64,000 nucleotides of DNA, from the NCBI GenBank assembly GCA_963565915.1, contig OY751489.1, positions 124,001 to 188,000 on the forward strand. The letters run 5' to 3'. Shown piece after piece: positions 33,685 to 43,641 of this stretch. Every line of letters starts with the position of its first letter. The stretch's first letter is position 1. Under the pieces are notes generated by a model that did not search any database, had not been told where the DNA came from, and worked only from the letters and a program-made list of their open reading frames with translations. A program made the translations under genes and the position numbers. This stretch comes from Entoloma clypeatum. Taxonomy: Eukaryota > Basidiomycota > Agaricomycetes > Agaricales > Entolomataceae.

Positions 33685-34606
33685 CTATACCAATCCCAAG
33701 TCGTGCTGTCCTGGTTCTACCTGTCTTCATGCGCCCGACACCGGACGTGGCTGGGTATCCCATATAGCCTTGCCAAAGTCTTCCGATGACTGACAGCTAA
33801 ATCTTACATGTAGACCTGCCAGTGGCGGCCCTGAACTAGTTGCCGTTCGGTTTTGTGCATTCCCCTCTTTATCCTGGTGAGTCTATGGAGCCACATGCTC
33901 ACCCCCCATAAATCCTGATATTTTCGCCTCAGTAGTCCGAAGTCGAGTCTCGATTCCAAACCCCCCTCACCTGTTAGTAGTACTATCCCAGTTGTTCGGA
34001 GGTTCAGGACCGTGCTTCACATCCAATGATAAGATGTTTCCGCTGATGGCCTAAAAGAAAAACAAGGAGTGAATGATTTAGTGTCTTGGTAACACTGTGT
34101 TTAATCTGAGTGGATAAGACACAAATAACGTGGTTTGGGGGGTTTTTTGGTTTTGGGCTCGTGGTAGTGCACGCCAGGGCCACGTGATCACCAACGCATC
34201 AGGCCGAAAAGGAAGGCCGAAGGGAGGTCCCAAACGGAATGCCGAAGGGAGATCTGAAAGGAAAAAATGAGAAGAAAAAACCAAAACCAAAAAACGGAGC
34301 GCAAGGGAGACCAGATCCGGAAGAACCGAAAGTCCAAATCCGGAAACACCAAGCACTAGAGAAAAAAGAAAGGGATGGTGGGCGGGGCGAGAAAAAACGA
34401 GGAGATGAATACACGACTCGAGGCCTATGTAAAGGCGATGGAGAACGCATACAGCGCGCGGTCGGCGGAAGTGCAAAGTTTGTTCATATTAAGAACCCAT
34501 GGCTACGCTATCTACGCGCGCCGGATCATGGCCTCGGTCGCTGTGCATCTTATCCTTATCGCGGAAAGAATACAAAATTTGACGGAATATGGGACTGGCC
34601 TGATAA
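33685..34606. other. No gene supported
   Basis: Long frames here on the plus strand are Lys/Arg-rich and low in complexity, and those on the minus strand are their shadows. Nothing is recognised. Confidence 0.4.
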
Positions 34607-34690
34607 AAGAATTCGGGGAATCGAACCCCGAGCTGCCGCGACCAAAGCTTGTGTGAGAGGGGGCAATGTTGGCCGTTACACCACATCCTA
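34607..34690 (-). tRNA. tRNA-Glu(CTC)-like gene with intron, possibly a pseudogene
   Basis: The sense strand gives box A TGGTGTAACGG, a GTGT/ACAT D-stem, anticodon loop CTCTCAC (anticodon CTC), and an insertion of about 13 nt after position 37 (the normal intron site). It continues with T-arm CGGGG-TTCGATT-CCCCG (box B GGTTCGATTCC) and a TTTT terminator right after the 3' end. The acceptor stem pairs at only five of seven positions and the anticodon stem at four of five, so the gene may be degenerate. Confidence 0.55.
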
Positions 34691-35098
34691 GTTGACCTAT
34701 ATCATGATTACAAGCATTCGCAGCGCCGCGAGAGACAGCAATGTGCGGCGGCCGCTCGAGGTACAAATGCTAATTTGCGAATTCTTGGGGCCGAACTATC
34801 CTGGGACAGGCCCCGATTAGAAATATAAACAATGGGGTCCACCTTCCAATTGAGCCTCTGACGGAATGCGACACTGCGGTTCTCGTAAGCGGTCCGACAC
34901 AAGGTCTCTAAGTTGTGATATTTCTAGAGTTACAAGATGTGAATAAGTACACGGCGGGGTAGTGGATAATTAATCGTCTATAGATACGTTAAAGATTGAA
35001 ATCATTCCTCCTAAGTTATCGTACAATGCAATGGGACCGAAGTCAAGAACTCTGTAAAGAGAGATCGCCCAGACCCTTCCGATGTCTGAATAAGACGA
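34691..35098. other. No gene supported
   Basis: AT-balanced spacer. A short string AACTATCCTGGGA (34792-34804) also occurs directly after the poly(A) at 31943-31955; its meaning is unknown. Confidence 0.35.
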
Positions 35099-35952
35099 TC
35101 AAATGAACAACGCATAGAGAAGGAGCGTCAAGCAAGCGATGCTCGTGACGCGAGCCGACATCTCGTACAGATCTGTCGCAAAACGGGAAGATCCCAACAC
35201 AAGGGTATGCTCGGTATCCGGGTATGCTTCGTCATCCGTATTGAATGATCTATAGTCAGAGTGTAACACGGTTGGCGATGGGGGCGAGGGGGAGTGTACA
35301 CAATGACCGGGGACTGGTTCTGGTGGTGGGGGCGATGGTGGCGGTAGTGAAGACAGCGAGAGATTCTTCTGGAGCCGCTGAAGGAGTGCATGTCGAAGGA
35401 AAGACATCTTCGACGACGGTTGCGGGCTTGGAGGGTGAATCTTGTCGAAAGAGCACAAGGCCTTGCAAGACGGGCAGTATCCTTCCAAGGAAGGCCCGAG
35501 TCCATGCAGCCACTTGAACTAACTAAGCCAGCAATACAGAAAGATGATATCATGGACGTACATCGGATATCTGCTCTACACGAGCCGGGATCTTACAACA
35601 GGACGTTCTGCATGTTACCACTGATATTCCGAATCTTCGTGAAGGATGAATGTTGCACGAAATAAGCAAGTGAGGCTGTTTCCACATACCTGTTCCCGTC
35701 GTCTCGGCTATCTGGCACCTTCTCGCGTGGAGTCAGCGTGGGTCGACGGTTGCGATCCGGCTCAGCGACGATCTTTAGCTGGTAAGCGGAGGCTTCGTCT
35801 TCTGGATCAAGATCTGTTGCCGGGTCAGGATGCTCCTTGATACTGCTGAGAGTCAGGGGGGACGACCGCTGTCGAAAGTAGGTCGACCGTGAGGTGACAA
35901 CCGCACGAGATGCGCACAGACGAGGCATGGTGTCCTGGGGCAGCAACGACAT
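35099..35952 (-). CDS. Small multi-exon gene, hypothetical protein with a C-terminal membrane segment (tentative)
   Basis: The first exon probably starts at ATG 35952 (MSLLPQDTMPRL) and ends at 35690 before a GTATGT donor. It encodes an acidic, Arg/Pro-rich stretch (TDLDPEDEASAYQLKIV). A last exon beginning after a TTAG acceptor near 35523 reads FKWLHGLGPSLEGYCPSCKA, then a Pro-rich run (PPPSPPPPEPVPGH) and ends in a hydrophobic tail (SIACLTLLLYALFI) at 35099, which suggests a tail-anchored membrane protein. Simple joining of the two exons changes the frame, so at least one more exon or a different splice site is needed. No family is recognised. Confidence 0.4.
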
Positions 35953-37693
35953 GGTCGCGGGAGAAAAGACAATGGCTTCGGCTGTGAGAATGTAGGGGAG
36001 AGCTATTGAGTGAATTATAGAGGCTCTGCAATGGAAATAATGACCTATTTTGGAACCGGTGTACATATCCCAATCCAGGGCCGCCAGCATGCAGAGATGA
36101 CGATGATTAGGGTGGGTCAGGGGAGGACCTGTGTGGTTAAATAGGGGTGAAGAGAGTGCGGCCGATGTGGGGAGACAATAACAACGGGAACAACGGAGAC
36201 AGAACGTCAAAACTGAGACATTTGATGTTGGGTCCAACCCCAAATCAATTTAAACAAGGCGGCATTGTGCAAGCAGGGAGAGAGTGAGAGTCAAGAGCTA
36301 CAACCACGTGGATCGCACACATCAACTTCAGGGCGGCTTTTCCCGCCTGGCTGCAAGTCCAACGACCGGAACGTACAAGTCCCGCCCGACGATCGTCACG
36401 CTCAACGCTCATCCACTTACAACGGCCAACAGGTACACCCGCCGACACAGCCTTGGAGCCAGAAACAGCATGGAACGGAAGCCCGCATTGCGAGCCTGGC
36501 AGACGTTCGTGGGTCGTACTCTCGTCATTCGCCTGACCTAACATGGGAAGATAACTATCGTTGCGCAGTCCCTTTCCCAAGAACCCTTCCCAACGTCTTC
36601 AGGCGATAGATAAGATAATCGATAAGCGGCGACTCCCCAGAACTTGCCCCGTTCGATTACCCGTGGCTTCCCCGCATGCCCGTCCTTCACCACTGCCTCA
36701 GGCGTTCAATGGGCAAGCCCATCCGGCGATACACCCAAGCATCCGCGACATAAAGAGCCGGCGTTGCCTTGACGTCCGTCACGACTGCAGCGTGCTCGTT
36801 TTCCAAGTTAGTACGAGGTTTCGGCAACCCGGGTAAATGTCCTGACGTTGGTCGTTCCAACTAGTTTTTTCAACGCTCCTCAGATGCACATCTTACATGG
36901 CGGAATTTCGGTGGCATCAAACCTGGACCGGCCGGTCCTTTTTTTATGGGACAGGAACATCGAGCACTCGTCATGGTTGTGACGAGTACTCAGGTCATCC
37001 CCCCACCCCTTGATTAACTCGTTCCTTTCCTGTTATAGACCCTTATTCTGGCCAAGTTCATTCACAACCCAGCCGCTATCGGGTGTCGTGCCGCTCGCCG
37101 ATCCATCTTACCTATTGAGCACCCCGCCGCGTCGGACGGTGCATTGAAAGAACCCGGGTGCGTGATATGCCCATATGACTTAAAAAGATGGCGATGATAA
37201 TGACATCGAGGCGGCGTGTCCCACTCGATGAACTGAAGTGCGAGTGCTTAGTTGTAAGCCTTTGTTTCCCCGTATCTTTATCGTTTTCATCACTCTTTGC
37301 CCAAGGATCGGCCCCGTCACCTGAAGAACGAGCCCCGCCATCGTCATCATTATAGCTGTTAGACGCGGTGAATGAGGTGATATGATGTCCCTCAAACCAA
37401 ACGTGGATCTCTATATAACGAGAAGGCGCATGCACTCATCTTCATGGAGCCTTGACGTGACGCGGGGGGTCATCAGGACTCGGACACGGCGTGCACTCTC
37501 GCTCGCCGAGGTTCTGCGTCGCACCACAGAAACGGTTCCGCAGAATTGAATGCACTATACGTGGTCACGCGTCATTTGTCCCTGTTTTGCCATATTTAGT
37601 TTATTGTACCAAACAACTACAAAAAGCGGGTCCGAGGCGTGCAACCGAGCTGTTGACTCGATCTCCTCCCATCCTGTACATCGACTCCACATT
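35953..37693. other. Intergenic, no gene supported
   Basis: Contains only short frames on both strands, none with recognisable protein character. The part near 35953-36240 may be the promoter and leader of the minus-strand gene at 35099-35952. Confidence 0.4.
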
Positions 37694-37864
37694 ATGGTAG
37701 CTTTCTTGACAGGTCTATCCAGACCACCCTCCTCCATGATACCCACATCAATGACCTTGTCCACAAGAGTTTTAGTCAAAGCTTTGAAGGAAAAGCTTTT
37801 GACATCACAGCTATCCTATGCATCATCAGCATGGGAAACCATAGCCTACATTTCAGAATGGATC
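37694..37864 (+). pseudogene. 5' fragment of a host-type gene split by Copia_4
   Basis: From a possible ATG at 37694 a frame of exactly 57 codons runs to the Copia_4 edge (ending AWETIAYISEWI). The frame continues in register at 43647 (SHFHRTNQ...) once one copy of the GGATC target duplication is removed. A CTTGACAG acceptor-like string at 37704-37711 means that the true exon may start there instead. The product is helix-rich; no family is recognised. Confidence 0.55.
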
Positions 37865-38174
37865 TGTTGAAGTTCCACCTGGGCGCTAGCCGCAAGTGTA
37901 CTGAAGCAACCGGCTACAGTGGAAGTACTCTACGATACCGTTCTGACCACTTACATAGACTGGAGAGGGTGAGGCTGGTGAGAGCGGTTGAGGCTGGTAA
38001 GAGCGATGGAGGCGGTTAAGAGTCAAGAGACAACTTGTTGATATTGACAGTTTCCTGGTCTTATATACCGTACTACTGTTTGTATCAACCAAACAAGTAT
38101 GTAATGAAGATATGTAAAGGTCACGTGATGTAATCTAATCTAATCTAATCTACGTGATGGGAAAAGTTTCAACA
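37865..38174 (-). repeat. Copia_4 3' LTR (310 bp)
   Basis: Identical by eye to 43332-43641. It carries the subtype B R-U5 (GCCGCAAGTGTACTGAAGCAA on the plus strand, shown in part), unlike Copia_1 and Copia_3. Confidence 0.95.
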
Positions 38175-38241
38175 CCCCCCCATATTTAGTACATACTTCT
38201 AAATACATTTTACTTTTTCCCATATAGGTACTCTTTTTCGT

Positions 38242-41200
38242 CTAGTTCTTTATCAATCCGAAGTACGGGATAAACTTGGAAAAGAGGATTTTCCCCAGAT
38301 TCTTAGTCAAAAGGTCTGCAGGGTTATTAACTCCTTCGATGAATTCGACCGTAATAATTCCTTCGGAGACTTTTTCTCTGACGAAGTGGAATCGCACGTC
38401 AATGTGCTTGGATCGCTTCTCAGTCACAGGGTTGGATGCGATAAAGACGGAGCCGTTGTTATCTCCGTAGATCGGTACTGATCCGATCTGCATTCCAAGT
38501 TCGGCAAGCATGCTTCTCAGCCATGTTGCTGCGCGACTGCAATCTGATAGCGCCATATACTCTGCTTCTGTAGAAGAGAGGGCGATGGTCTTTTGCGCCG
38601 ATGATACCCATGTTATCGCTCCAGACGCCAGTGATATGAAGAAGCCGGTGGTAGACCTCCTCGTGTTTTCATCTGACGCCCAGTCGGAGTCTGTGAATGC
38701 ATAGATCCCTTTTCCTGAGTCCCCATCGTACATGATTGCGTAATTTTTTGTTGCCTTCAAATATCTGCAAATATCCCTAGCCACCTCTAAATGGCGTTTG
38801 GTGGGATTTGCGGAAAATTGGGACATTTTGATTACAGCAAAGCAGATGTCAGGCCTCGTTCCAATCATCAGATATAGGAGTGATCCGATGACGGATTGGT
38901 ACTTAGATCGGAGTTCCGCATTGGGTTCATCTTCGGACGCCATGGGTTTGTAGCCCGTAGGGAGTGGGGTATGGGTGGCATTAGATTCGCTCATCCCCAT
39001 GCGTGCCAGAATTTTCTCAAGGTAAGGTACTTGATCAATGAAGATCCTCTTCCCACGTTGCCTTATTTGGATTGAGAGAAATTCCTTTGGTTCCCCATCG
39101 GGCACTAGGTGACCTAGGTCCCTACATTCCCATGTTGTCATGAAAGCCTTCTTCTTTTCTAGCGTATATTCCCGGTTTGTGCCGAGAAAAGCAGAGTCGT
39201 CGACATAGATGATGGCAATTACAATTTCCCCGTTGGTACTTTTGTGAATGAATACTCCCGCATCGGAGTGAAGCCGGACAAAGCCGAGCTTTTTCATGGA
39301 GGAATCAAGTTCCCTCCACCAGGCTAATGCGGCCTGCTTAAGTCCATATAGAGCTTTGAATAGTTGGTACACGAGGTGTTCTTTCCCTTTTACTATGTAG
39401 CCCTCAGGCTGTCGCATATAGATGACTTCACGGAGCGTTCCATAGAGGAAGGCTGATGAGACGTCCAATAGAGTCATGAACCACCCTTCAAGGGCTGTCA
39501 ATGCCAGTATTAGCCGGACGGTTTCATATCTTATGACTGGTGAGAAGATCTGATCAAAGTCGATCCCTTCTACCTGTGAGAAGCCTTTTGCGACGAGGCG
39601 CGCTTTCAGACGCCCGTCGGACTTTTTGTTGTAAACCCATTTGTTCCTTAGAGCTTTCCTCCCTGCAGGCAGTTGCACTAGCTCCGTGATCACCCCGCGG
39701 CGTTTGAGCATGTCTAGCTCTTTACGTTCAGCCGCATACCAGTCTTCTCTATTTGGAAGAGGGTATATGTCTTTATGGGACATTTCAACGATGCCAACTT
39801 GGACTGATATTGCCTCCATCAGGAGGTCATTCATCCATGCTGTTTGACCGCCCAATCTCCGTCTTCGATCTAATTTTTCAAGATCAGACGCTGGAGTGTC
39901 TTCCCCATAGATGCTTCCTGGCATCTTCCGAACTTGTCGTTCCCTGATCGGTCGATCTGGTACTTGCTCGGGTTCTGGGGTGGGTACTCGTGGTTGGTCA
40001 TCAGGCTCACTGGCAGGCAGTTCGTTGTCTGATTCAGGTTGATCCTGTTCAATGGGAACTGGGATATGAGGTGTTTCGTTGTGACTATCATTATCATTGC
40101 TGCCGGGAATGAGATCCTCAAACTCATCGGCCGGCTCTGGGTTTTCCATTTCTGGGTGGTTTTCTGGCAATGGGTCAATGTGGCATCTAGGGTACTTGCT
40201 TTCATCAAAGATAGCTTTCCCGCCCATGAAAATCGTGTTGGTCTCAGGATCCATGAAGCGGTATCCTTTGACCCCTGGTTTTGATCCGAGATAAATCATC
40301 AATCGGGATCTTGATTCCAGGGAGTTCCTACGTTTCTCTTTTGGGATATATACATATGCCTGACATCCAAATACTCTGACACTAGACATGTCGGGGATCT
40401 CATTGGTCACCCTGAAGTAAGGGGTTTTCCATTCAAGACGCTGCATGGGGGTTCTGTTGTAGAGAAATGCTGCGTGTTCCAAACAGAATTCCCACCACAT
40501 GGGCGGTAAGCATGCATCGAAGCGCAATGCCTGAGATTTTTCCCATAGTGTTCGATTGATCCTTTCTGCTCTACCATTCTGCTGGTGCTGATATGGGAGC
40601 GTGACATCGATCAGAATTCCATGATCGGCAAGTACATCCTTGTATTCGTCAAATTCTCCACCTCCATCAACCCGCCACTTTTTAGGGGTAGCGGCAAATT
40701 GATTCTGGATCATCGCAAGGAATTGTTTCAGCGCCGTGATGGCGCCTGACTTCTTCCTAAGCAAGACGACCCAGACATGGGATGAAAAATCGTCCAAAAA
40801 GGTAAGGAAATATTTGTACTTGTGGTACGATGCCGTGGATATCTGCTTTAAATCCGAATGGATCAAATCAAAGGGTTTGACAGCCCTTGTCATCGAGTTA
40901 GGATAAGATTGATTTGGCATTTTCCCTTTTAGACACCCCGTGCAGCTTTCCTGTGATTTCTCACGTACTAACGTTTTGGGTACTCCTTTGGTACTAGTGG
41001 GAATCTTATTGAGCGCTTGGTCATTTGGGTGGCCAAGGCGTTTATGCCAGGTTTCGACAGTGATTTCGCTAGAGATCGCGTGGATTTGGTCATAACGTAT
41101 TTCAGTGTCTAACCAATAAATGGTTTGTCCGAGAATGTGAGGCGAGAACTGTATTTTGTTCTGTCCTTTGGAGATGTTGATTTCTCCGCGCATTCCGTCT

Positions 41201-42969
41201 ACTTTGTAACCGTGATTAAGGAAGACGCCTAGGGACAATAGGCGTGTGTCCATGTCCGGAATGTAGAATACAGGTCGGAGAAGGTGGGTTTTTATTTCCC
41301 CATTTAGGGTATGCCGTACTGGAACAGCCCCAACTCCGAGAATTTCCAGTTTCTTTCCCTTTTCAGCTGTTTGGACAAATCGCTTAGCTTTAAGAGGCCT
41401 GTAGTACGCGAAGTCCTTGAACTCATGGGTAAAGTGTAACGAGGCACCAGAGTCTAAGATCCATTGTGCACGTTCTTTCTCCTTACAGTGTGTACATGAC
41501 GCAAAGTGCTTTGTATATTTTTTATATAGATCGTTGTCAATATGATCCATACATTCTGCACTAGTACTAGCTAATATTTTACACGTCTGCAAGGAGGTGT
41601 TATTAGCTTTCCTTGATTGGTCAGATTCAGGAGAGGAAGATGACGAACCGTCAAGTTCAATGAGCCCATCTTCGAATTGGTCCGGCCCCATCCGCTCGCT
41701 TTGATGGTCTATGTCCATCATCCTAAGGGTTTGGTCCAGCGGCGGAGTAACTCGACGCTGCTTGGACGGTCTTTCGTCTTCTTCTGGGATAATCGTATCC
41801 AGAATGCGAAGGTTTGACCCTGAGGGGCGGGCACCAATGCCGCGCGCGAGTTTGCGAACATGGTCGTTTTTCTTCCACACAGACGGCTTGCCCGAAGGAA
41901 GCCCGGTGTACTGGGATGGAGGCGGGTTCATTCGCTGAAGGAGCGACTGCATCCGCTGAGAGTCTGGCTGGGCGGTGCTCATTGTTTTCCCGCGCCCGGT
42001 GACGGTAGTGAAGGATGGTGGCGGGAGAGGAGGGAAGTGGATGGCGGGAGCAACAAACTCAACGGTTTCTTCCACATGGTCGGACGTGTTGTCCGCAGTG
42101 TTAGCGCTTTTCTTCTGATTGCGCCAGCGTCCCTTTCCCTTCTTCTTTTCAGAAGCGGTACTTGGGTCGCCCGAGTTAGGCTGCTCGTCAGCGTCGTTCT
42201 GTGAGGTACTCGGCTTTTGCTGCTTTTCCCATTTGGGGTCCTGCCCCTTTCGCTTTGTCCCAGAAATTTTCCGGGCCTGCTCATTGGACGCACGAGTAGA
42301 CCCGACCGAATACTTGCGCCTGTACTCTGAGATGATGCTCTCGGCGACGGCTTTGTAGGTGAAATCATCGGCGTCGTAGACCTGGAAAAGGGCGGTGGAG
42401 AGTGACGACCAGGCGTCGGGAATTGCATTGGCCAGGATCATTGCCTGCATCAGGTCGGGGACGACAAAGCTTGAATCGGCGAGCCGGGCGAAGAGAGACC
42501 CCAGGCGTTCAATTTCAGGCACTGGGTCGCGTCCAGACAGTTTGTAGGTGGCGGCGGCCTTGAAATCGCCGAAGATGACGGCCGGGGATACCTTGGAGTA
42601 GGCATCCTTCAGCGTTTTCCACGCGCCAAGTGCCGAGGTGCTGTCCTTAATGTGGCGTCTGATCGCCTCAGAGACCTTCAGGCGTATCGCCCCGAGAGCT
42701 ACGTCGTCATCCCTGATCCAGGCTTTTTCTTCCTTGCGGAAGCCGGGCTGGTCGACTGTAGTAGCCAGCACAGGGGGGGCGGCAGCAGTGGCACCAGGGG
42801 TGGAGACCGTGGTGGTGAAGTCGGCGATCACAGGGCGGGTGATGTCGCCAGAAACGAGGCGCCAAACTCCTTGATGGAGGAGGTAGGACTTCATCTTTTC
42901 GGCCCAACTTTGGTAGTCGATGCCGTCAAAGGGGGTGATGGTGTCAAGAGCAGAGCGAGAAGTAGACAT
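38242..42969 (-). CDS. Copia_4 Gag-Pol polyprotein, 1575 residues, intact
   Basis: The start is ATG 42969, directly after the leader intron acceptor; an in-frame TTG further up lies inside the intron. Approximate domains are copia-type Gag (1-260), a basic linker, a CTHC motif followed at once by the aspartic protease (LDSGAS, about 503), and integrase with the H-H-C-C finger (WHKRLGH about 641; CTGC about 675). Catalytic D, D, E of integrase lie at about 705, 767 and 802. Reverse transcriptase has YVDD at about 1255, and RNase H has TDSDW about 1426 and STEAEYMALSD about 1471. There is no CCHC zinc knuckle in Gag. All catalytic motifs look intact, and Gag and Pol are in one frame. The protein should self-process in virus-like particles and copy and integrate the element's RNA. 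Confidence 0.95.
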   Translation of the reverse strand: MSTSRSALDTITPFDGIDYQSWAEKMKSYLLHQGVWRLVSGDITRPVIADFTTTVSTPGATAAAPPVLATTVDQPGFRKEEKAWIRDDDVALGAIRLKVSEAIRRHIKDSTSALGAWKTLKDAYSKVSPAVIFGDFKAAATYKLSGRDPVPEIERLGSLFARLADSSFVVPDLMQAMILANAIPDAWSSLSTALFQVYDADDFTYKAVAESIISEYRRKYSVGSTRASNEQARKISGTKRKGQDPKWEKQQKPSTSQNDADEQPNSGDPSTASEKKKGKGRWRNQKKSANTADNTSDHVEETVEFVAPAIHFPPLPPPSFTTVTGRGKTMSTAQPDSQRMQSLLQRMNPPPSQYTGLPSGKPSVWKKNDHVRKLARGIGARPSGSNLRILDTIIPEEDERPSKQRRVTPPLDQTLRMMDIDHQSERMGPDQFEDGLIELDGSSSSSPESDQSRKANNTSLQTCKILASTSAECMDHIDNDLYKKYTKHFASCTHCKEKERAQWILDSGASLHFTHEFKDFAYYRPLKAKRFVQTAEKGKKLEILGVGAVPVRHTLNGEIKTHLLRPVFYIPDMDTRLLSLGVFLNHGYKVDGMRGEINISKGQNKIQFSPHILGQTIYWLDTEIRYDQIHAISSEITVETWHKRLGHPNDQALNKIPTSTKGVPKTLVREKSQESCTGCLKGKMPNQSYPNSMTRAVKPFDLIHSDLKQISTASYHKYKYFLTFLDDFSSHVWVVLLRKKSGAITALKQFLAMIQNQFAATPKKWRVDGGGEFDEYKDVLADHGILIDVTLPYQHQQNGRAERINRTLWEKSQALRFDACLPPMWWEFCLEHAAFLYNRTPMQRLEWKTPYFRVTNEIPDMSSVRVFGCQAYVYIPKEKRRNSLESRSRLMIYLGSKPGVKGYRFMDPETNTIFMGGKAIFDESKYPRCHIDPLPENHPEMENPEPADEFEDLIPGSNDNDSHNETPHIPVPIEQDQPESDNELPASEPDDQPRVPTPEPEQVPDRPIRERQVRKMPGSIYGEDTPASDLEKLDRRRRLGGQTAWMNDLLMEAISVQVGIVEMSHKDIYPLPNREDWYAAERKELDMLKRRGVITELVQLPAGRKALRNKWVYNKKSDGRLKARLVAKGFSQVEGIDFDQIFSPVIRYETVRLILALTALEGWFMTLLDVSSAFLYGTLREVIYMRQPEGYIVKGKEHLVYQLFKALYGLKQAALAWWRELDSSMKKLGFVRLHSDAGVFIHKSTNGEIVIAIIYVDDSAFLGTNREYTLEKKKAFMTTWECRDLGHLVPDGEPKEFLSIQIRQRGKRIFIDQVPYLEKILARMGMSESNATHTPLPTGYKPMASEDEPNAELRSKYQSVIGSLLYLMIGTRPDICFAVIKMSQFSANPTKRHLEVARDICRYLKATKNYAIMYDGDSGKGIYAFTDSDWASDENTRRSTTGFFISLASGAITWVSSAQKTIALSSTEAEYMALSDCSRAATWLRSMLAELGMQIGSVPIYGDNNGSVFIASNPVTEKRSKHIDVRFHFVREKVSEGIITVEFIEGVNNPADLLTKNLGKILFSKFIPYFGLIKN

Positions 42970-42980
42970 TGTAGATGAAT

Positions 42981-43421
42981 CTAAAAAAGGATTTCCCAAT
43001 CAGTGATGTGTTATGAATATGATTCAAGAAAACAATTAAATGATTCCTTATGACATATTCCCTTTAGGAATAGCGGTCACGGGAAAACCCTTTATATGTC
43101 AGAAACGTATAAGGTGCGATCAACGTTTCCACATGGAGTGTACTAGGTCAATCCCCTTAGGGACATCTCATGACAGGTACTTGTCGTAATGACGTTCCCA
43201 GGTTCATATGTGAAGAAGTAAGACTCAGAACCTAGATCTTTCGATCGGTTCTTTGCCAACCAGGGTAGAGTGGGCAGGTACTTGCTGTTGCCAGCGTTCC
43301 CAAGTCCCTCTGCTATCCGGGGCCCATAACCTGTTGAAGTTCCACCTGGGCGCTAGCCGCAAGTGTACTGAAGCAACCGGCTACAGTGGAAGTACTCTAC
43401 GATACCGTTCTGACCACTTAC
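42981..43421 (-). other. Copia_4 predicted leader intron (441 nt)
   Basis: The GTAAGT donor is kept in an R-U5 region that differs from Copia_3 at roughly 20 of 155 positions. The CACTGAT and TTTTTTAG signals are also kept. The primer site lies inside. Confidence 0.6.
43319..43331 (-). other. Copia_4 primer binding site (initiator tRNA-Met half)
   Basis: The sense strand reads GGTTATGGGCCCC right after the LTR, identical in all four copies. Confidence 0.7.
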
Positions 43422-43641
43422 ATAGACTGGAGAGGGTGAGGCTGGTGAGAGCGGTTGAGGCTGGTAAGAGCGATGGAGGCGGTTAAGAGTCAAGAGACAA
43501 CTTGTTGATATTGACAGTTTCCTGGTCTTATATACCGTACTACTGTTTGTATCAACCAAACAAGTATGTAATGAAGATATGTAAAGGTCACGTGATGTAA
43601 TCTAATCTAATCTAATCTACGTGATGGGAAAAGTTTCAACA
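43332..43641 (-). repeat. Copia_4 5' LTR (310 bp)
   Basis: U3 differs from Copia_3 at about one position, while R-U5 differs at about 13 percent. The TATATAAG box lies near 43535. Confidence 0.95.

Larger units (their letters stand above)
37865..43641 (-). mobile_element. Copia_4: intact, very young Ty1/copia element
   Basis: It is 5777 bp, with 310-bp LTRs identical by eye, a perfect GGATC target duplication (37860-37864 and 43642-43646), an intact primer site and polypurine tract, and an uninterrupted polyprotein. Of the four copies in the window it is the only one with all parts needed for autonomous movement. Confidence 0.97.

Noticed and set aside
34239..34691. Plus-strand frame of 150 codons, very Lys/Arg-rich
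   Set aside because: Low complexity, and it runs through the tRNA-Glu-like gene on the other strand.
35128..35553. 141-codon minus-strand frame in the 35-kb gene
   Set aside because: Arg/His-rich frame shadow; the overlapping frame with the Pro-rich run and hydrophobic tail looks more protein-like.
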